Notes: generated by a model from the letters alone, not told the origin. A stretch of DNA of 64,000 bases from an uncultured Candidatus Saccharibacteria bacterium (GCA_903840315.1 CAIMFK010000003.1:62001-126000), one strand, 5' to 3'. Shown: positions 25,164 through 34,664, counted from the stretch's first letter. Program-made: numbers and translations.

Positions 25164-25508
25164 ATGAAAATTAATAATGCCAATTTAGAAGAAAGAACCG
25201 GCTGTATAGCTTCAGCCATGACAATAATTGGCAGCAAATGGACTGCTTTAATTTTGCGTGACTTAGCAGGCGGAAGTAAAAGATTTACATATTTGGAAAA
25301 GTCTTTAACAGGAATAAGCCCAAAGACTTTGTCGCAGAGACTAGACGAACTCGAAGGTCACGGAATAATAGCAAAGGAGTGCTTTCGCGAATCTCCACCC
25401 CGAATTGAATATAGTCTCACAGAAAAAGGAAAAGATCTGATTCCACTACTCAAACAAATGGCTAAATGGGGGAACAAGCATTACGATTCAGGATGTGCTA
25501 ATCTTTAG
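25164..25508 (+). CDS. HxlR-family transcriptional regulator
   Basis: A 114-residue winged-helix DNA-binding protein. The HxlR hallmarks are present: GSKWTALILRDLAGGSKRF, then ISPKTLSQRLDELEGHGII, and RIEYSLTEKGKDLIPLL. Two cysteines (C14 near the N-terminus and C111 near the end) could sense oxidants or quinones, as in YodB/HypR-type members, though this is inference. It probably controls the divergent FMN reductase and itself through the inverted repeat between them. The 3' end overlaps msrB by 11 bp. Confidence 0.92.
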   Translation: MKINNANLEERTGCIASAMTIIGSKWTALILRDLAGGSKRFTYLEKSLTGISPKTLSQRLDELEGHGIIAKECFRESPPRIEYSLTEKGKDLIPLLKQMAKWGNKHYDSGCANL

Positions 25509-25884
25509 TTTTATCAAAATCTAGCGATAATGAATTAATACAGTATCTTTTACCGCCATGTTCCTTGGGGCCGTCATCAAATAGATGGCCAAGATGACTA
25601 TCGCATACACCACATCGAACTTCAGTTCTTATCATGCCATGACTATTATCTTGGATTAATTTAATCTTTGAATCATCAATCGCATCCCAAAAACTAGGCC
25701 AACCACAGCCTGCATCATACTTATTGTTGGATTTAAATAAAAGATTACCGCATGCAGCACATTTATAATTTCCAGTTTTCCAAAAATTATCAAACTGTCC
25801 ACTGAATGGCGCTTCAGTTCCGGCCTCTCTTAGAACATGATACTGCTCATTGGTGAGATTTTTTCTAAAAGCCGAATCATCCAT
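25498..25884 (-). CDS. msrB: peptide-methionine (R)-S-oxide reductase
   Basis: Repairs the R-epimer of oxidised methionine. In 128 residues the zinc ligands are C42/C45 and C91/C94, the catalytic cysteine is C115 (RYCINS) and a recycling cysteine C60 sits in GCGWPSF. The HLGHLFDDGP motif is standard. Adjacent to an oxidoreductase-regulator pair, so this is a small oxidative-stress neighbourhood. It lies 5 nt downstream of mscL on the same strand. Confidence 0.97.
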   Translation of the reverse strand: MDDSAFRKNLTNEQYHVLREAGTEAPFSGQFDNFWKTGNYKCAACGNLLFKSNNKYDAGCGWPSFWDAIDDSKIKLIQDNSHGMIRTEVRCGVCDSHLGHLFDDGPKEHGGKRYCINSLSLDFDKTKD

Positions 25885-25889
25885 AAATA

Positions 25890-26279
25890 TTATTTCTTCT
25901 TGGCTAGCTTATCGAGCTTCAATGTCTTAAATGTCATGTAAATAATTATTGCCACAATAAAGAAGCTAATTAGTGTTGACAGAAATAGTCCCCAGCCAAA
26001 CACGGCTTGTTTGGAAAAAACATGCACAGTTAAGGACTTCTGGTTTAGGCTACCAGTTCCAGGTAGTATTAATCCAACTAGTGGGTTTACTATATTGACG
26101 GTAAAAACATCTACAACACTTTTAACCTGAGCACCAAAAACGAAACCAATAGCAAGACCGACTATGCCATACTCCCTAATAAATTCACCGAATCCTCCCA
26201 CCTGGTCATTGATTGTTTTTGAAGTTATTGGAGCAACTTTTGATACCGCTCGCTTACCACCTTTTAATACCTTGTCCAT
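25890..26279 (-). CDS. mscL: large-conductance mechanosensitive channel MscL
   Basis: Opens under membrane tension to release solutes during osmotic downshock. The 129-residue protein has the MscL topology: N-terminal helix, TM1 about 38-58 with the pore motif GLAIGFVFGAQV and the VVDVF continuation, conserved NIVNPLVGL, an extracellular loop and TM2 about 95-117, then a lysine-rich tail. AGAGGAG is about 8 nt before the ATG. First gene of a short mscL-msrB unit. Confidence 0.9.
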   Translation of the reverse strand: MDKVLKGGKRAVSKVAPITSKTINDQVGGFGEFIREYGIVGLAIGFVFGAQVKSVVDVFTVNIVNPLVGLILPGTGSLNQKSLTVHVFSKQAVFGWGLFLSTLISFFIVAIIIYMTFKTLKLDKLAKKK

Positions 26280-26327
26280 TTATATATCTCCTCTAAAATT
26301 CATCTGATAAATATTATACTCTACTGA

Positions 26328-28031
26328 TCAAAGCTGATTAGGAGCTGAAATACTTAATAGCTCTAAGCCTTTCTTAAGAATGTCCGAGTAAAGGCTTACT
26401 AATTTTAAGCGAATAGCTTCTCTCTCGTCATCAATAACCCTACTCACTTCATAGAACTTGTTGAAAGATTGAGATAATTCATAAAGATATGTACATAAGT
26501 GGTGAGGCATAATCTCGACTATCGCCTTGTCGAGATAATCAGGAAATTCACTTATTTTGCGGGCAAGTTGCCTCTCTTGTTCGTCGAGGGAATATTCAGA
26601 GGGGATAACTTTTCCAGTGGCTTTCTTTAAAATACTTCGAGACCTTGCATGTGAATATTGTAAATATGGACCACTGTTTCCCGTGATACTAACCGACTCT
26701 TCCGGGTTGTAAATTAAATCTGGGCCAAGTCTCTGCTTTAAAAAAGCATATTTTATGGCGCCTAGAGTTGTATCCATATTTTTTGTGTTTGTAGTATCAA
26801 AGTTAATTCTAGCTGTGTCTTCAATAACCTGCTTAGCTCTTAAGCCGTTGCCTTTGCGGCTACTAATCTTTACTCCTCCGGCCATCTTAACCATACCATG
26901 GGTTAGATGTGTCGTTGCCTTAACTAACCTAGGCTCATATTGTTCTAAGCTTTTTAAAACTACTCTCATATATTCAGTTATCTCATTACCAGTAATGACG
27001 ATAGATTTATCGAATTTAAAGTCTCTGTATTTAGCCATTATCAACCCCAGGTCTTTAGTCTCATAGGATGGCAAACCTTGTGAAGTTATAAACACTCGGG
27101 TGTGAAGGCCATATTTTTCGCCCTTGAATACCACAGCTCCATCACTATTCTCATAAACACCATTCTTCAACTGCTTATTTACGGTACTAATTCCTATAGG
27201 TGCAGTTTCACTTTCTGGATAGTATCGATCAAAAGCCTTTATCTCTATGTCCTGATAAAACTTTTTGAAGTATGCATAGCTCCAGTCTCGACAAAGCCAA
27301 TAAATCTTTGCAATATCTGAGTCATGATCCTTTGAATTAACTATTTCATATAGTTGTTTGTTCAAGCTCATGATTTGGGTATGCGGTTCGGAATCTTCTG
27401 ATTCGAAAGCCTGAGTTCCTTCAACATAACGATCAGCAAGCCAAGAAGCTTTTTCGTCCAATGTTTTAGCCTCAAGACTAGCCAATGACTCTAGAGCAAC
27501 TTTAGGATCACCTCGACCAGCATTATTTAATATTGCCCACATATTTATTGCGACATGCCTTCCAACATCTCCACCAAAATTAACTCTGAATACCTTACCG
27601 CCAGCTACTTCGAAAAGATTGGCTATAGCATTACCAACTATTGATGTATAGAGATGTCCGACGTGCAGAACCTTAAATGGATTTGGGTCAGAATATTCAC
27701 AAACGATTACCTGGTCAGAATATAAGCTAGGCTTATATTCAAGCGATATTTCTGAATCTTTAAGAAGCGCTCCGTCACTCAACTTAATATTGATAAAGTT
27801 GGACACATTTGTGACATGGTCAGCATCAGATGCAAGTGAATGCCTAATTCCTTCAATCAAAGTCTCTGCTATATCTTTAGGATTTTTGTTTAGCTGGTGA
27901 GCGAGTCCAAAACTTACGTTGGTTGTATAGTCACCAAACTTTTCATAAGGCCTAGTTATTACAGGATCAACAGTAACCTTAAAGTGTTTAAATATCTCGT
28001 CTTTTATGACTTTTTGTATCTTATCTTTCAT
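26328..28031 (-). CDS. argS: arginyl-tRNA synthetase
   Basis: Class I synthetase of 567 residues. The Add1 N-terminal domain ends near 90, the HIGH signature is HVGH (123-126, in PFKVLHVGHL), and the KMSKS-loop equivalent is KISSRKGNG. The anticodon-binding DALR domain is at the C-terminus (ARKISEFP onwards). TATACT lies 7 nt upstream of the ATG. Confidence 0.97.
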   Translation of the reverse strand: MKDKIQKVIKDEIFKHFKVTVDPVITRPYEKFGDYTTNVSFGLAHQLNKNPKDIAETLIEGIRHSLASDADHVTNVSNFINIKLSDGALLKDSEISLEYKPSLYSDQVIVCEYSDPNPFKVLHVGHLYTSIVGNAIANLFEVAGGKVFRVNFGGDVGRHVAINMWAILNNAGRGDPKVALESLASLEAKTLDEKASWLADRYVEGTQAFESEDSEPHTQIMSLNKQLYEIVNSKDHDSDIAKIYWLCRDWSYAYFKKFYQDIEIKAFDRYYPESETAPIGISTVNKQLKNGVYENSDGAVVFKGEKYGLHTRVFITSQGLPSYETKDLGLIMAKYRDFKFDKSIVITGNEITEYMRVVLKSLEQYEPRLVKATTHLTHGMVKMAGGVKISSRKGNGLRAKQVIEDTARINFDTTNTKNMDTTLGAIKYAFLKQRLGPDLIYNPEESVSITGNSGPYLQYSHARSRSILKKATGKVIPSEYSLDEQERQLARKISEFPDYLDKAIVEIMPHHLCTYLYELSQSFNKFYEVSRVIDDEREAIRLKLVSLYSDILKKGLELLSISAPNQL

Positions 28032-28047
28032 CTAGATTAGTATATCA

Positions 28048-28728
28048 CTACCCCTGCTTAAGAGATTTTAAATAATTAATTGATCGCCATAAAATTAAGT
28101 AGCAAGTACTTATAATTCCGAAAAAACCTATGCTAGTTGTAATAGCATTCTTTTGAGTGTTTGAATCGAAAATTGGATTTGAAACATCAAATATTAACAA
28201 AATCGGATTTGTTATAACATCCCAACTATTGAATCTTAGAAAACGTCCCAAATAAACAGCAAAACCACATAGTAAAAATATAGTTATAAGAATAAGTGCC
28301 GATGATTTGCTGTTCATTCTCTTATTGAGCTCTAGGTTGATTAAATAAACACTGATTAATCCGACAAGGAGGCCATTAATCGCCATCATGAAAAATGCCA
28401 CAATGCCCACAATAATATCGGTGCTATTAAAGTTAATTAAGTGGATTGAGTCACTTACAATATAGAAACTATTTGGCAAAAAACATAGCCAAGCGATTGA
28501 AAGGACGATACCTAAAGGGCTTACTAAAGGCTTATTTTTAACATATTTATAGATTAATACTGCCAATATTAGAGGAACCCAAGCAAGAAAAAGGTTAAAA
28601 ATCATGAATAGATTCTGGTTTGTTCTATCTAAGATTGCCTCGGCTAAAATAAATAAAACTGCGACCAAAGCCTGTAAGCCTATCGCAAAATATATTCCCC
28701 TATAGCCATCAATGGCCTTTTCGCTCAT
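28048..28728 (-). CDS. DUF1361 membrane protein
   Basis: A 226-residue integral membrane protein with about six to seven helices. The DUF1361 pattern is visible: NLFLAWVPL near 45-53, WLCFLPNSFYIVSD near 79-92, and YLGRFLRFNSWDV near 159-171. Function unknown for the family. TATAAT is 6 nt before the ATG, one of the clearest leaderless-type starts in the window. It lies 16 nt upstream of argS on the same strand. Confidence 0.85.
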   Translation of the reverse strand: MSEKAIDGYRGIYFAIGLQALVAVLFILAEAILDRTNQNLFMIFNLFLAWVPLILAVLIYKYVKNKPLVSPLGIVLSIAWLCFLPNSFYIVSDSIHLINFNSTDIIVGIVAFFMMAINGLLVGLISVYLINLELNKRMNSKSSALILITIFLLCGFAVYLGRFLRFNSWDVITNPILLIFDVSNPIFDSNTQKNAITTSIGFFGIISTCYLILWRSINYLKSLKQG

Positions 28729-28767
28729 AAGACTATTATATAATTTTTATAATCTATAAACAAAAGC

Positions 28768-29793
28768 CTAATCAGCCAGTTCTTTTTTCAAATCCTCAAT
28801 CAAAGCAACCGGGAAAGGATTCAGATTCGACAACAGAGCAAGATAAATACTTACAAAGTCTCCTAATAGCATTGTCCAAAGCATCTGCTCTAGCTTATCT
28901 TCTCCTTTAGCTTCAACTTTTATTGGGTTTGGCCTGAGACCACTAAGTAATTTCTTAGTTACTTCGAATCTTTTAGAAATTCTCGGATTGTCAAAGGACG
29001 ACCTAAGGTCAATAACAGCATAAGGTTTCTGTGTAGGCTGCTTGGTCCAGCCTAAAAATTCATTGTGATTAAACTCTGGAAATTGATTAAACCAGGCTAT
29101 GTGTTTCGAATTCTCATTAAAACTAATTTTCCATTTATAGCCAACGGGAGCTAGTATTGGCCCGGAATAAACAACAACGGACTTGCCCATTAATTCTTGA
29201 GCTATTTCCTTTGCCAAATTACCCTTTGTTGGCTTTTCGGCGACCCAAGGCTCACAGAGTTTTTTTAAATAATCGCTTTTTGCAGCTAATTCACTAGCCT
29301 TATTATCCGTAAGTCCGAATCCATCAGTAATTTCTACCAATGCTTTCAAGCCATAAAGTGTTGCATGTCGAGGCTGCAAGCCACCGGGTAATTTTGCAAA
29401 AGTATAGGATTTTTCTTTAGCGATTTCTTCGAGTTTTCCCCCTGAAGAAATGATCACAATTGTGGCACCGGTTTCCTCCGCGCTTGCTAGGGCGGTGAGA
29501 GTTTCTTCTGTATTTCCTGAGTAGCTTGAGGCAATGAACAAACTTTTATCGTCCAAAAATTGTGGAATTGAATAGTCCCTAGAAATAACAAATGGAACCT
29601 TAAAGCCTGGCCAAGATTGGGCTAAAGCAGCCGCTAAGGCTGAGCCGCCCATCCCCGAGAGCACAACATTATTGAAAGACTTTTTGTCCACTTTTATTGA
29701 ATATTCTTCAAGGACTTGCTGCCATTGCCTACCGGCCGTGCCAAGCACATCATCGGCGTCTTTTTCGTGAATGAACTTTAAATCGTCTAACAT
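28768..29793 (-). CDS. bifunctional phosphoglucose/phosphomannose isomerase
   Basis: Interconverts fructose 6-phosphate with glucose 6-phosphate and mannose 6-phosphate. The 341-residue protein has two SIS domains. The first holds SGMGGSALAAAL (46-57) and SSYSGNTEETLTAL; the second has the catalytic region KISFNENSKHIAW and HNEFLGW. LQPRHATLYGL is also typical of the PGI/PMI family. In a fermentative, reduced genome this probably replaces classical Pgi. Confidence 0.9.
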   Translation of the reverse strand: MLDDLKFIHEKDADDVLGTAGRQWQQVLEEYSIKVDKKSFNNVVLSGMGGSALAAALAQSWPGFKVPFVISRDYSIPQFLDDKSLFIASSYSGNTEETLTALASAEETGATIVIISSGGKLEEIAKEKSYTFAKLPGGLQPRHATLYGLKALVEITDGFGLTDNKASELAAKSDYLKKLCEPWVAEKPTKGNLAKEIAQELMGKSVVVYSGPILAPVGYKWKISFNENSKHIAWFNQFPEFNHNEFLGWTKQPTQKPYAVIDLRSSFDNPRISKRFEVTKKLLSGLRPNPIKVEAKGEDKLEQMLWTMLLGDFVSIYLALLSNLNPFPVALIEDLKKELAD

Positions 29794-29890
29794 GCAACCC
29801 CTTTATCAAAGCTTTTATGCTTTAAATTTGTTATTATTTATATAATGTAATTTAATTATAATATATTTACGAAACAAATTAGGGGGTGAA

Positions 29891-30460
29891 ATGTTTGGAC
29901 AAGATAATCAAGGGATGAGCACAGACGCTTCTACGACTCAACCAATAGTATCGGATCCTTCAATGCCGAGTGCTATGCCAACTCCTTATATTCCTGCACC
30001 AATGCCTATGCCTAGCGTAATGACATCGGACCCGCAGTCTGCTCCAATGGTTGAACCAACAGCACAAACCAACGAATCACCAATATATACAGCTCCAGAA
30101 GTTCCATCCACTAGTTCAACAGACAGCACAGAAAACAGCTCATCAAGTGAGTCAGTTGTGGCTGCTGCTTCGGAGGATGCGCCGCAATCCGAAGAAAATT
30201 CTAGCAATGATCTTATGGAAATTAAGAAGAATGCCCTTCAACAACTCTCACCACTAGTAGGAAAATTAGATCAAACACCAGAAGAAAAATTCCATACAAC
30301 TATGATGATGATACAAGCATCAGACAATCAGGATTTGGTTAAGGATGCTTTTGAAGCAGCTCAAAAAATATCAGACGAAAAAGAAAAGGCTCAAGCCTTG
30401 TTAGACGTAGTCAATGAAATTAACTACTTTACTCAAAAATCTAACTCAACTACTGAATAA
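29891..30460 (+). CDS. low-complexity protein with helical C-terminus, unknown
   Basis: A 189-residue cytoplasmic protein. Residues 1-105 are Met/Pro/Ser/Thr-rich and look disordered; residues 108-180 are a charged helical domain (KNALQQLSPLVGKLDQTPEEKF onwards and SDEKEKAQALLDVVNE). GGGGGTG lies 4 nt before the ATG, with TATAAT-like boxes upstream. No family recognised, but such two-part proteins are common in Saccharibacteria. Confidence 0.65.
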   Translation: MFGQDNQGMSTDASTTQPIVSDPSMPSAMPTPYIPAPMPMPSVMTSDPQSAPMVEPTAQTNESPIYTAPEVPSTSSTDSTENSSSSESVVAAASEDAPQSEENSSNDLMEIKKNALQQLSPLVGKLDQTPEEKFHTTMMMIQASDNQDLVKDAFEAAQKISDEKEKAQALLDVVNEINYFTQKSNSTTE

Positions 30461-30483
30461 ATTTAATTAAGAAGATATGGTCT

Positions 30484-32127
30484 CTAATAACCCATATCAC
30501 TCATGCCACTTGGCATCTGAGCAGTAGCTTCGCTCTTTTGTGGAATATCTACTATCAAGGCACCCATAGTCATGGCTGTACCTGCAATGCTTACTGAGTT
30601 TTGTAATGCCTCTTTAGTGACTCTGGCGGGGTCAATTACACCATTAGATTTCAAATCTACTAGCTTAGTAGGGTCGTTAACATTTATACCCATTCCAGGC
30701 TTAGCCTTTTTAACTTGAGGCAACCATTCATCGGGATTAATACCAGAGTTAGATAATAAAATTCTAAATGGCTGTTCTAAAGCATTTTTAAGTATTTGAG
30801 CTCCGTTAGACTTAGGGTCATTTCTTTCTGTTTTTATTGATTCAGCCAGATTTATAAGTGTCACTCCACCTCCAGCAACAATTCCTTCATCTAGTGCAGC
30901 CTTTACTGAAGCAACCGCATCATCAACTCTAAACTTCTTCTCTTCGATTTCAGTTTCTGTAGCGCCACCAACTTTAATAACAGCAACTTTACCGGCAAGG
31001 GCAGCCCGTCTCTTGGCTAGGTTTTCTTTATCATATTCGCTTGAAGATGCCTTTAATTGAGCCTCAATTTGCTGAGTGCGTTCTTTTTGAGCACTCTTTG
31101 AGCCTGATCCTTCAATTATTGTGGTATCTTCTTTGGTTACAATTACTTTTCTAGCACTACCAAGCATGGCAAGTTCAGCAGTTTCAAAACTATAGCCCTG
31201 CTCTTCGCTAATTAATGTGGCGCCAGTAAGAACAGCAATGTCCGTAAGAACATCCTTTCTTCTATCACCAAATTCAGGAGCCTTGATTGCAACAGTATTG
31301 AAGACTCCCTTGAGCCTATTAAGGACTAGAGTTCCAAGAGCCTCACCATCGACATCTTCTGCAATAATTACAAGATCTTTTTTGCCAGCTTGAGCCAATT
31401 TTTCTAGAATTGGTAGAATCTCTTGAACGGATCCGATCTTTTTGTCTGTCACCAAAATAGAAGGCTTTTCATACACTGCCTCCATACGTGCAGTATCTGT
31501 AACCATATAAGGACTAATGAATCCTCTTGAAAACGTGAAGCCTTCTACGACTTCACTCTCAAGATTAAGCCCCTGCCCCTCTTCAACAGTAACCACACCT
31601 TCTTTACCGACCTTATCAATAACATCTGCAATAAGATTACCTATCTCTTTATCACCAGCTGATATTGTCGCGACTTCTGCAACTCTACTCTTCTTGCCAG
31701 TAATTGATTCGCTCATTGAGCCTAGCTTCTTAACCACATCATCTGCAGCGGCTTCTAGACCTTTTCTAAGAAGCATTGGATTGTGTCCTGCAGCAATAAG
31801 CTTGTTTGCCTCACTCAGAATATTGTATGTCAACACTGTAACAGTTGTTGTTCCGTCACCTGCAACGTCATTCATTTTGCTTGCTGCTTGTTTAATTAGC
31901 TCTGCGCCAACCTTCTGGCCTAATGTTTCATCATCAACCTCAGGTATATCTACCCCTTTAGCAACAGTTACACCATCATGGGTTACCGTTGGACTTCCAT
32001 AACTTTTACTAATTACTACATTGCGACCTTTTGGACCCATGGTTGTTTTGACAGCGTCATAAAGTATTTGAGCCCCAGCCAGAACTCTTCTTCTTGCATC
32101 TTCATCGTAAAAAATTTTCTTTGCCAT
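30484..32127 (-). CDS. groEL: chaperonin GroEL
   Basis: ATP-driven folding chamber subunit of 547 residues. The ATP site VGDGTTTVTVL-type motif appears as DVAGDGTTTVTVLTYN near 86-101, and the apical and intermediate domains follow the family closely. The C-terminus ends in MPSGMSDMGY, a short Met/Gly tail instead of the long GGM repeats. Follows groES by 19 nt; regulated by the CIRCE-like element upstream of groES. Confidence 0.98.
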   Translation of the reverse strand: MAKKIFYDEDARRRVLAGAQILYDAVKTTMGPKGRNVVISKSYGSPTVTHDGVTVAKGVDIPEVDDETLGQKVGAELIKQAASKMNDVAGDGTTTVTVLTYNILSEANKLIAAGHNPMLLRKGLEAAADDVVKKLGSMSESITGKKSRVAEVATISAGDKEIGNLIADVIDKVGKEGVVTVEEGQGLNLESEVVEGFTFSRGFISPYMVTDTARMEAVYEKPSILVTDKKIGSVQEILPILEKLAQAGKKDLVIIAEDVDGEALGTLVLNRLKGVFNTVAIKAPEFGDRRKDVLTDIAVLTGATLISEEQGYSFETAELAMLGSARKVIVTKEDTTIIEGSGSKSAQKERTQQIEAQLKASSSEYDKENLAKRRAALAGKVAVIKVGGATETEIEEKKFRVDDAVASVKAALDEGIVAGGGVTLINLAESIKTERNDPKSNGAQILKNALEQPFRILLSNSGINPDEWLPQVKKAKPGMGINVNDPTKLVDLKSNGVIDPARVTKEALQNSVSIAGTAMTMGALIVDIPQKSEATAQMPSGMSDMGY

Positions 32128-32146
32128 AATATATTTCTCCAGAATA

Positions 32147-32413
32147 TTAGTTAACAGTAGCTATAATGTCTTCTTCTTTGACTAGAATGAATTCTTCACC
32201 TGACATTTTTATTTCAGTTGAAGCGTAACCCTTATGAATTATCCGATCTCCAACTTTTACATTTTTTACATCCTTACCAACAGATAAAACTTTAGCAACT
32301 TGTGATTTTTGTGCAGAATTTTCGGGCAGATATATTCCCGTTAGAGTTCGGGTTGCAGGTTCCTCGTTTTGAGCGACAACATAATCTGCAAGGGGGTGAA
32401 TCTTAGTTTTCAT
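32147..32413 (-). CDS. groES: co-chaperonin GroES
   Basis: Lid of the GroEL chamber. I place the start at the ATG at 32413, giving 88 residues beginning MKTKIHPLADYVV, because AGAGGAG lies 8 nt upstream. A longer in-frame extension exists but would start inside the leader. The mobile loop (TRTLTGIYLPE) and the roof region are present. A CIRCE-like operator and promoter lie upstream. Confidence 0.96.
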   Translation of the reverse strand: MKTKIHPLADYVVAQNEEPATRTLTGIYLPENSAQKSQVAKVLSVGKDVKNVKVGDRIIHKGYASTEIKMSGEEFILVKEEDIIATVN

Positions 32414-32445
32414 AATTATTACTCCTCTTATTTTTAGTATTGTCG

Positions 32446-32472
32446 CTAGCACTTTAATAGTGAGAGTGCCAG
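32446..32472 (-). promoter_or_regulatory. CIRCE-like operator
   Basis: CTAGCACTT-N9-GAGTGCCAG, a near match to the CIRCE consensus TTAGCACTC-N9-GAGTGCTAA. It is placed just after the predicted transcription start of groES-groEL, the normal position for HrcA repression. Confidence 0.75.
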
Positions 32473-32484
32473 CTATCAGATTTA

Positions 32485-32513
32485 ATGATATTAGAATAGG
32501 AAGTTGGCGTCAA
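32485..32513 (-). promoter_or_regulatory. predicted groES-groEL promoter
   Basis: On the minus strand, -35 TTGACG (32508-32513), 17-bp spacer and -10 TATCAT (32485-32490). Confidence 0.6.
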
Positions 32514-32555
32514 TAGTCTAATTGGAAAGTGAATTTATTTGATATAATATCGTTC

Positions 32556-33353
32556 ATGATTAAAAAAATACTAATGTGCTCCCCTGATTACTTTGACATT
32601 GAATACGAAATTAACCCCTGGATGAACAAACAAAATCAGGTTCAATCTGATGAAGCCAAAAAGCAATGGAATACACTATATGATGTATATAAAAATAAGC
32701 TGGGCTGGGATGTTAAGCTCATCAATCCTATTGAAAAGCTTCCGGACATGGTTTTTACGGCTAATGGTGCGCTTGTAATCAAAGGTAAGGTTGCGCTGCC
32801 TACCTTCAGAGCTCCAGATCGACAACCTGAAACTGAATACTTCCGAAAATGGTTTGAAAGCAACGGCTACAGCGAGTTTATCGAGCCTAAATATGATTTT
32901 GAAGGAGAAGGAGATGCCCTTCTCTGGAACAATACCCTTTTTGCAGGGTATCCATGGCGTAGTGATCAGGCTTCACATAAAGAACTCGAAAACTTTTTTG
33001 GAATAAAAATTGTGCCTATTCAATTAGCTGATGCCAGGTTCTACCACTTAGACACTTGTCTTACTATCGTTAATGAAACAACCGTTGCCGTCTGGACAAA
33101 AGCATTCACCGAAGAAAGCCTAGATATTATCCGCAAAATAGTTCCAAATGTTATCGAAGCGAGCGATGAAGATACGTTAGCATATGGCTTAAATGCCATG
33201 AGCGATGGTGAGAATATTGTTTTATCAGACAAAGCAATTGGACTAATAGAAAAATACAGGGAAATGGAAATGAATGTATATCCAGTTCCAATTAGTGAAT
33301 ATCAAAAAAGTGGTGGTGGAGTTAAGTGTTTAACTCTAGAACTAAGATCCTAG
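32556..33353 (+). CDS. dimethylargininase/arginine deiminase-like enzyme
   Basis: Guanidine-modifying enzyme of the amidinotransferase superfamily that hydrolyses arginine or methylated arginine to citrulline. I start at the ATG at 32556 (MIKKILMCSPDYF), 265 residues, because an extended -10 (TGATATAAT) ends 7 nt upstream. Catalytic features: DMVFTANG near 50, FEGEGDAL, the histidine in FYHLDTC and the nucleophilic cysteine in SGGGVKCLTL at the C-terminus. The exact substrate (arginine versus dimethylarginine) cannot be decided. Confidence 0.88.
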   Translation: MIKKILMCSPDYFDIEYEINPWMNKQNQVQSDEAKKQWNTLYDVYKNKLGWDVKLINPIEKLPDMVFTANGALVIKGKVALPTFRAPDRQPETEYFRKWFESNGYSEFIEPKYDFEGEGDALLWNNTLFAGYPWRSDQASHKELENFFGIKIVPIQLADARFYHLDTCLTIVNETTVAVWTKAFTEESLDIIRKIVPNVIEASDEDTLAYGLNAMSDGENIVLSDKAIGLIEKYREMEMNVYPVPISEYQKSGGGVKCLTLELRS

Positions 33354-34649
33354 AATATTTTTAAGCTCCTGATGAGCAACTTCTATTTCGTTCCAAGGAT
33401 GTTCGCCATCAGCCCTTTCAATTGTTTTCTCGTGACCCTTGCCGAGAAGCAAAACCAAATCATCCTTGCTCTTTGGGATTTTAAGGGCAAAATTAATGGC
33501 TTCAGTTCTATCGAGAATTAAGTGAATATTTTCGCCTACTTTTTTCCCTTCCCTTTCTGCTCCACTCGCAATCTGCTTTAGTATCTCATTACCGTCGATA
33601 TCTCTATCATCTTCTTCAGTTAAAACTATTTCATCAGCATACTTTCCTGCAAGTTGTCCCTGAATAGCTCTTTTCGCCTCGTCTCGTCTTCCAGCAGAAC
33701 CAAAAAGAACAATTAGCTTGCCCTTAATTACAGGTCTAAGTTCTTCAAAAAGCTTTTCAAATGAATCTGGGGTATGGGCATAATCTACAATTACAGAGAA
33801 GTTCTGACCCTCATTAATTGAAGTCATGCGACCTTCGACACTCTCTAATGCCATAATCCCCTGCTCTATCTGGGGTTTGGTCAGCCCAAGCAAAACACCA
33901 CAACCTACTGCAGCAAGTGAATTATATACATTGAACATGCCGCTCAGTTTACATTTAATATCGTATTCAACATCTTTAAGTTTGGCCTTATAGCTAACTC
34001 CATTTGAGGAAAGTTTAACTTCAGAGGCTCTCAAATCACCATTTTTTTCTCCGTAAAGTAACGGATGTGCTATTGCTGATTTAAAAAATTCATAATTCTC
34101 GTCGTCTGCATTAATAACGCCAGCTCTGAGCCCAGATATATTTTTATTTGCCCACTCGAACATCCGAACCTTTGCTGATCTGTAATTTTCAAAACTACCG
34201 TGGTAATCGAGATGCTCGTGAGTAATATTGGTCATTACAGCCATGTGGTATTTAACGCCCCAAACTCTGTACTGTGCCAATGCCTGAGAAGTAGTTTCGA
34301 GAACCAAGTACTCAATGCCTGATTTGTTTAACTCCTTGAGTCTACGCATAAATTCAGGAACTGGTACGCTCGTCATATGATGCATTTGAGACTTTATGTC
34401 CATGCCGGCACCGTAAGCTACTGTAGTATTAAGTCCAACCTTATAGCCGGCTTCATGTAGCATTCTGTGAATTAAAAATGTTGTAGTAGTCTTTCCATTT
34501 GTGCCGGTAACGCCAATCACTTTCAGCTTCCTTGCAGGAAAGCCATAAATAACATTAAAAATAATGGCTTCAATCAGATGGCCATATGGTTCGATTTTTT
34601 TAAATAACCCTGTTGGTATGAACATTTTTACAAATTTTCTAAAACTCAT
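33342..34649 (-). CDS. MurE-like UDP-MurNAc-tripeptide ligase
   Basis: Mur ligase adding the third residue of the peptidoglycan stem peptide. Starting at the ATG at 34649 (MSFRKFVKMF) gives 435 residues; the longer reading frame upstream runs into tsaD and is unlikely. The ATP loop GVTGTNGKTTT is at 46-56, followed by TTSQAL, NITHEHLDYHG and KGHEKTI. The usual DNPR specificity motif is not present (the region reads EEDDRDIDGNE), so whether it adds DAP, lysine or something else is open. The N-terminal UDP-binding domain is shortened. Diverges from tsaD over a shared palindromic -10. Confidence 0.9.
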   Translation of the reverse strand: MSFRKFVKMFIPTGLFKKIEPYGHLIEAIIFNVIYGFPARKLKVIGVTGTNGKTTTTFLIHRMLHEAGYKVGLNTTVAYGAGMDIKSQMHHMTSVPVPEFMRRLKELNKSGIEYLVLETTSQALAQYRVWGVKYHMAVMTNITHEHLDYHGSFENYRSAKVRMFEWANKNISGLRAGVINADDENYEFFKSAIAHPLLYGEKNGDLRASEVKLSSNGVSYKAKLKDVEYDIKCKLSGMFNVYNSLAAVGCGVLLGLTKPQIEQGIMALESVEGRMTSINEGQNFSVIVDYAHTPDSFEKLFEELRPVIKGKLIVLFGSAGRRDEAKRAIQGQLAGKYADEIVLTEEDDRDIDGNEILKQIASGAEREGKKVGENIHLILDRTEAINFALKIPKSKDDLVLLLGKGHEKTIERADGEHPWNEIEVAHQELKNILGS

Positions 34650-34656
34650 GCCTCTA

Positions 34657-34664
34657 AGTATACT
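34657..34664. promoter_or_regulatory. palindromic bidirectional -10 element
   Basis: AGTATACT reads as TATACT on both strands. On the minus strand it ends 7 nt before the murE-like ATG and on the plus strand 10 nt before the tsaD ATG, so the same 8 bp can serve both leaderless-type starts. Confidence 0.55.

Noticed and set aside
32414-32452. N-terminal extension of GroES by 13 residues
   Set aside because: The extension covers the ribosome binding site AGAGGAG of the internal ATG and is not part of the GroES fold.
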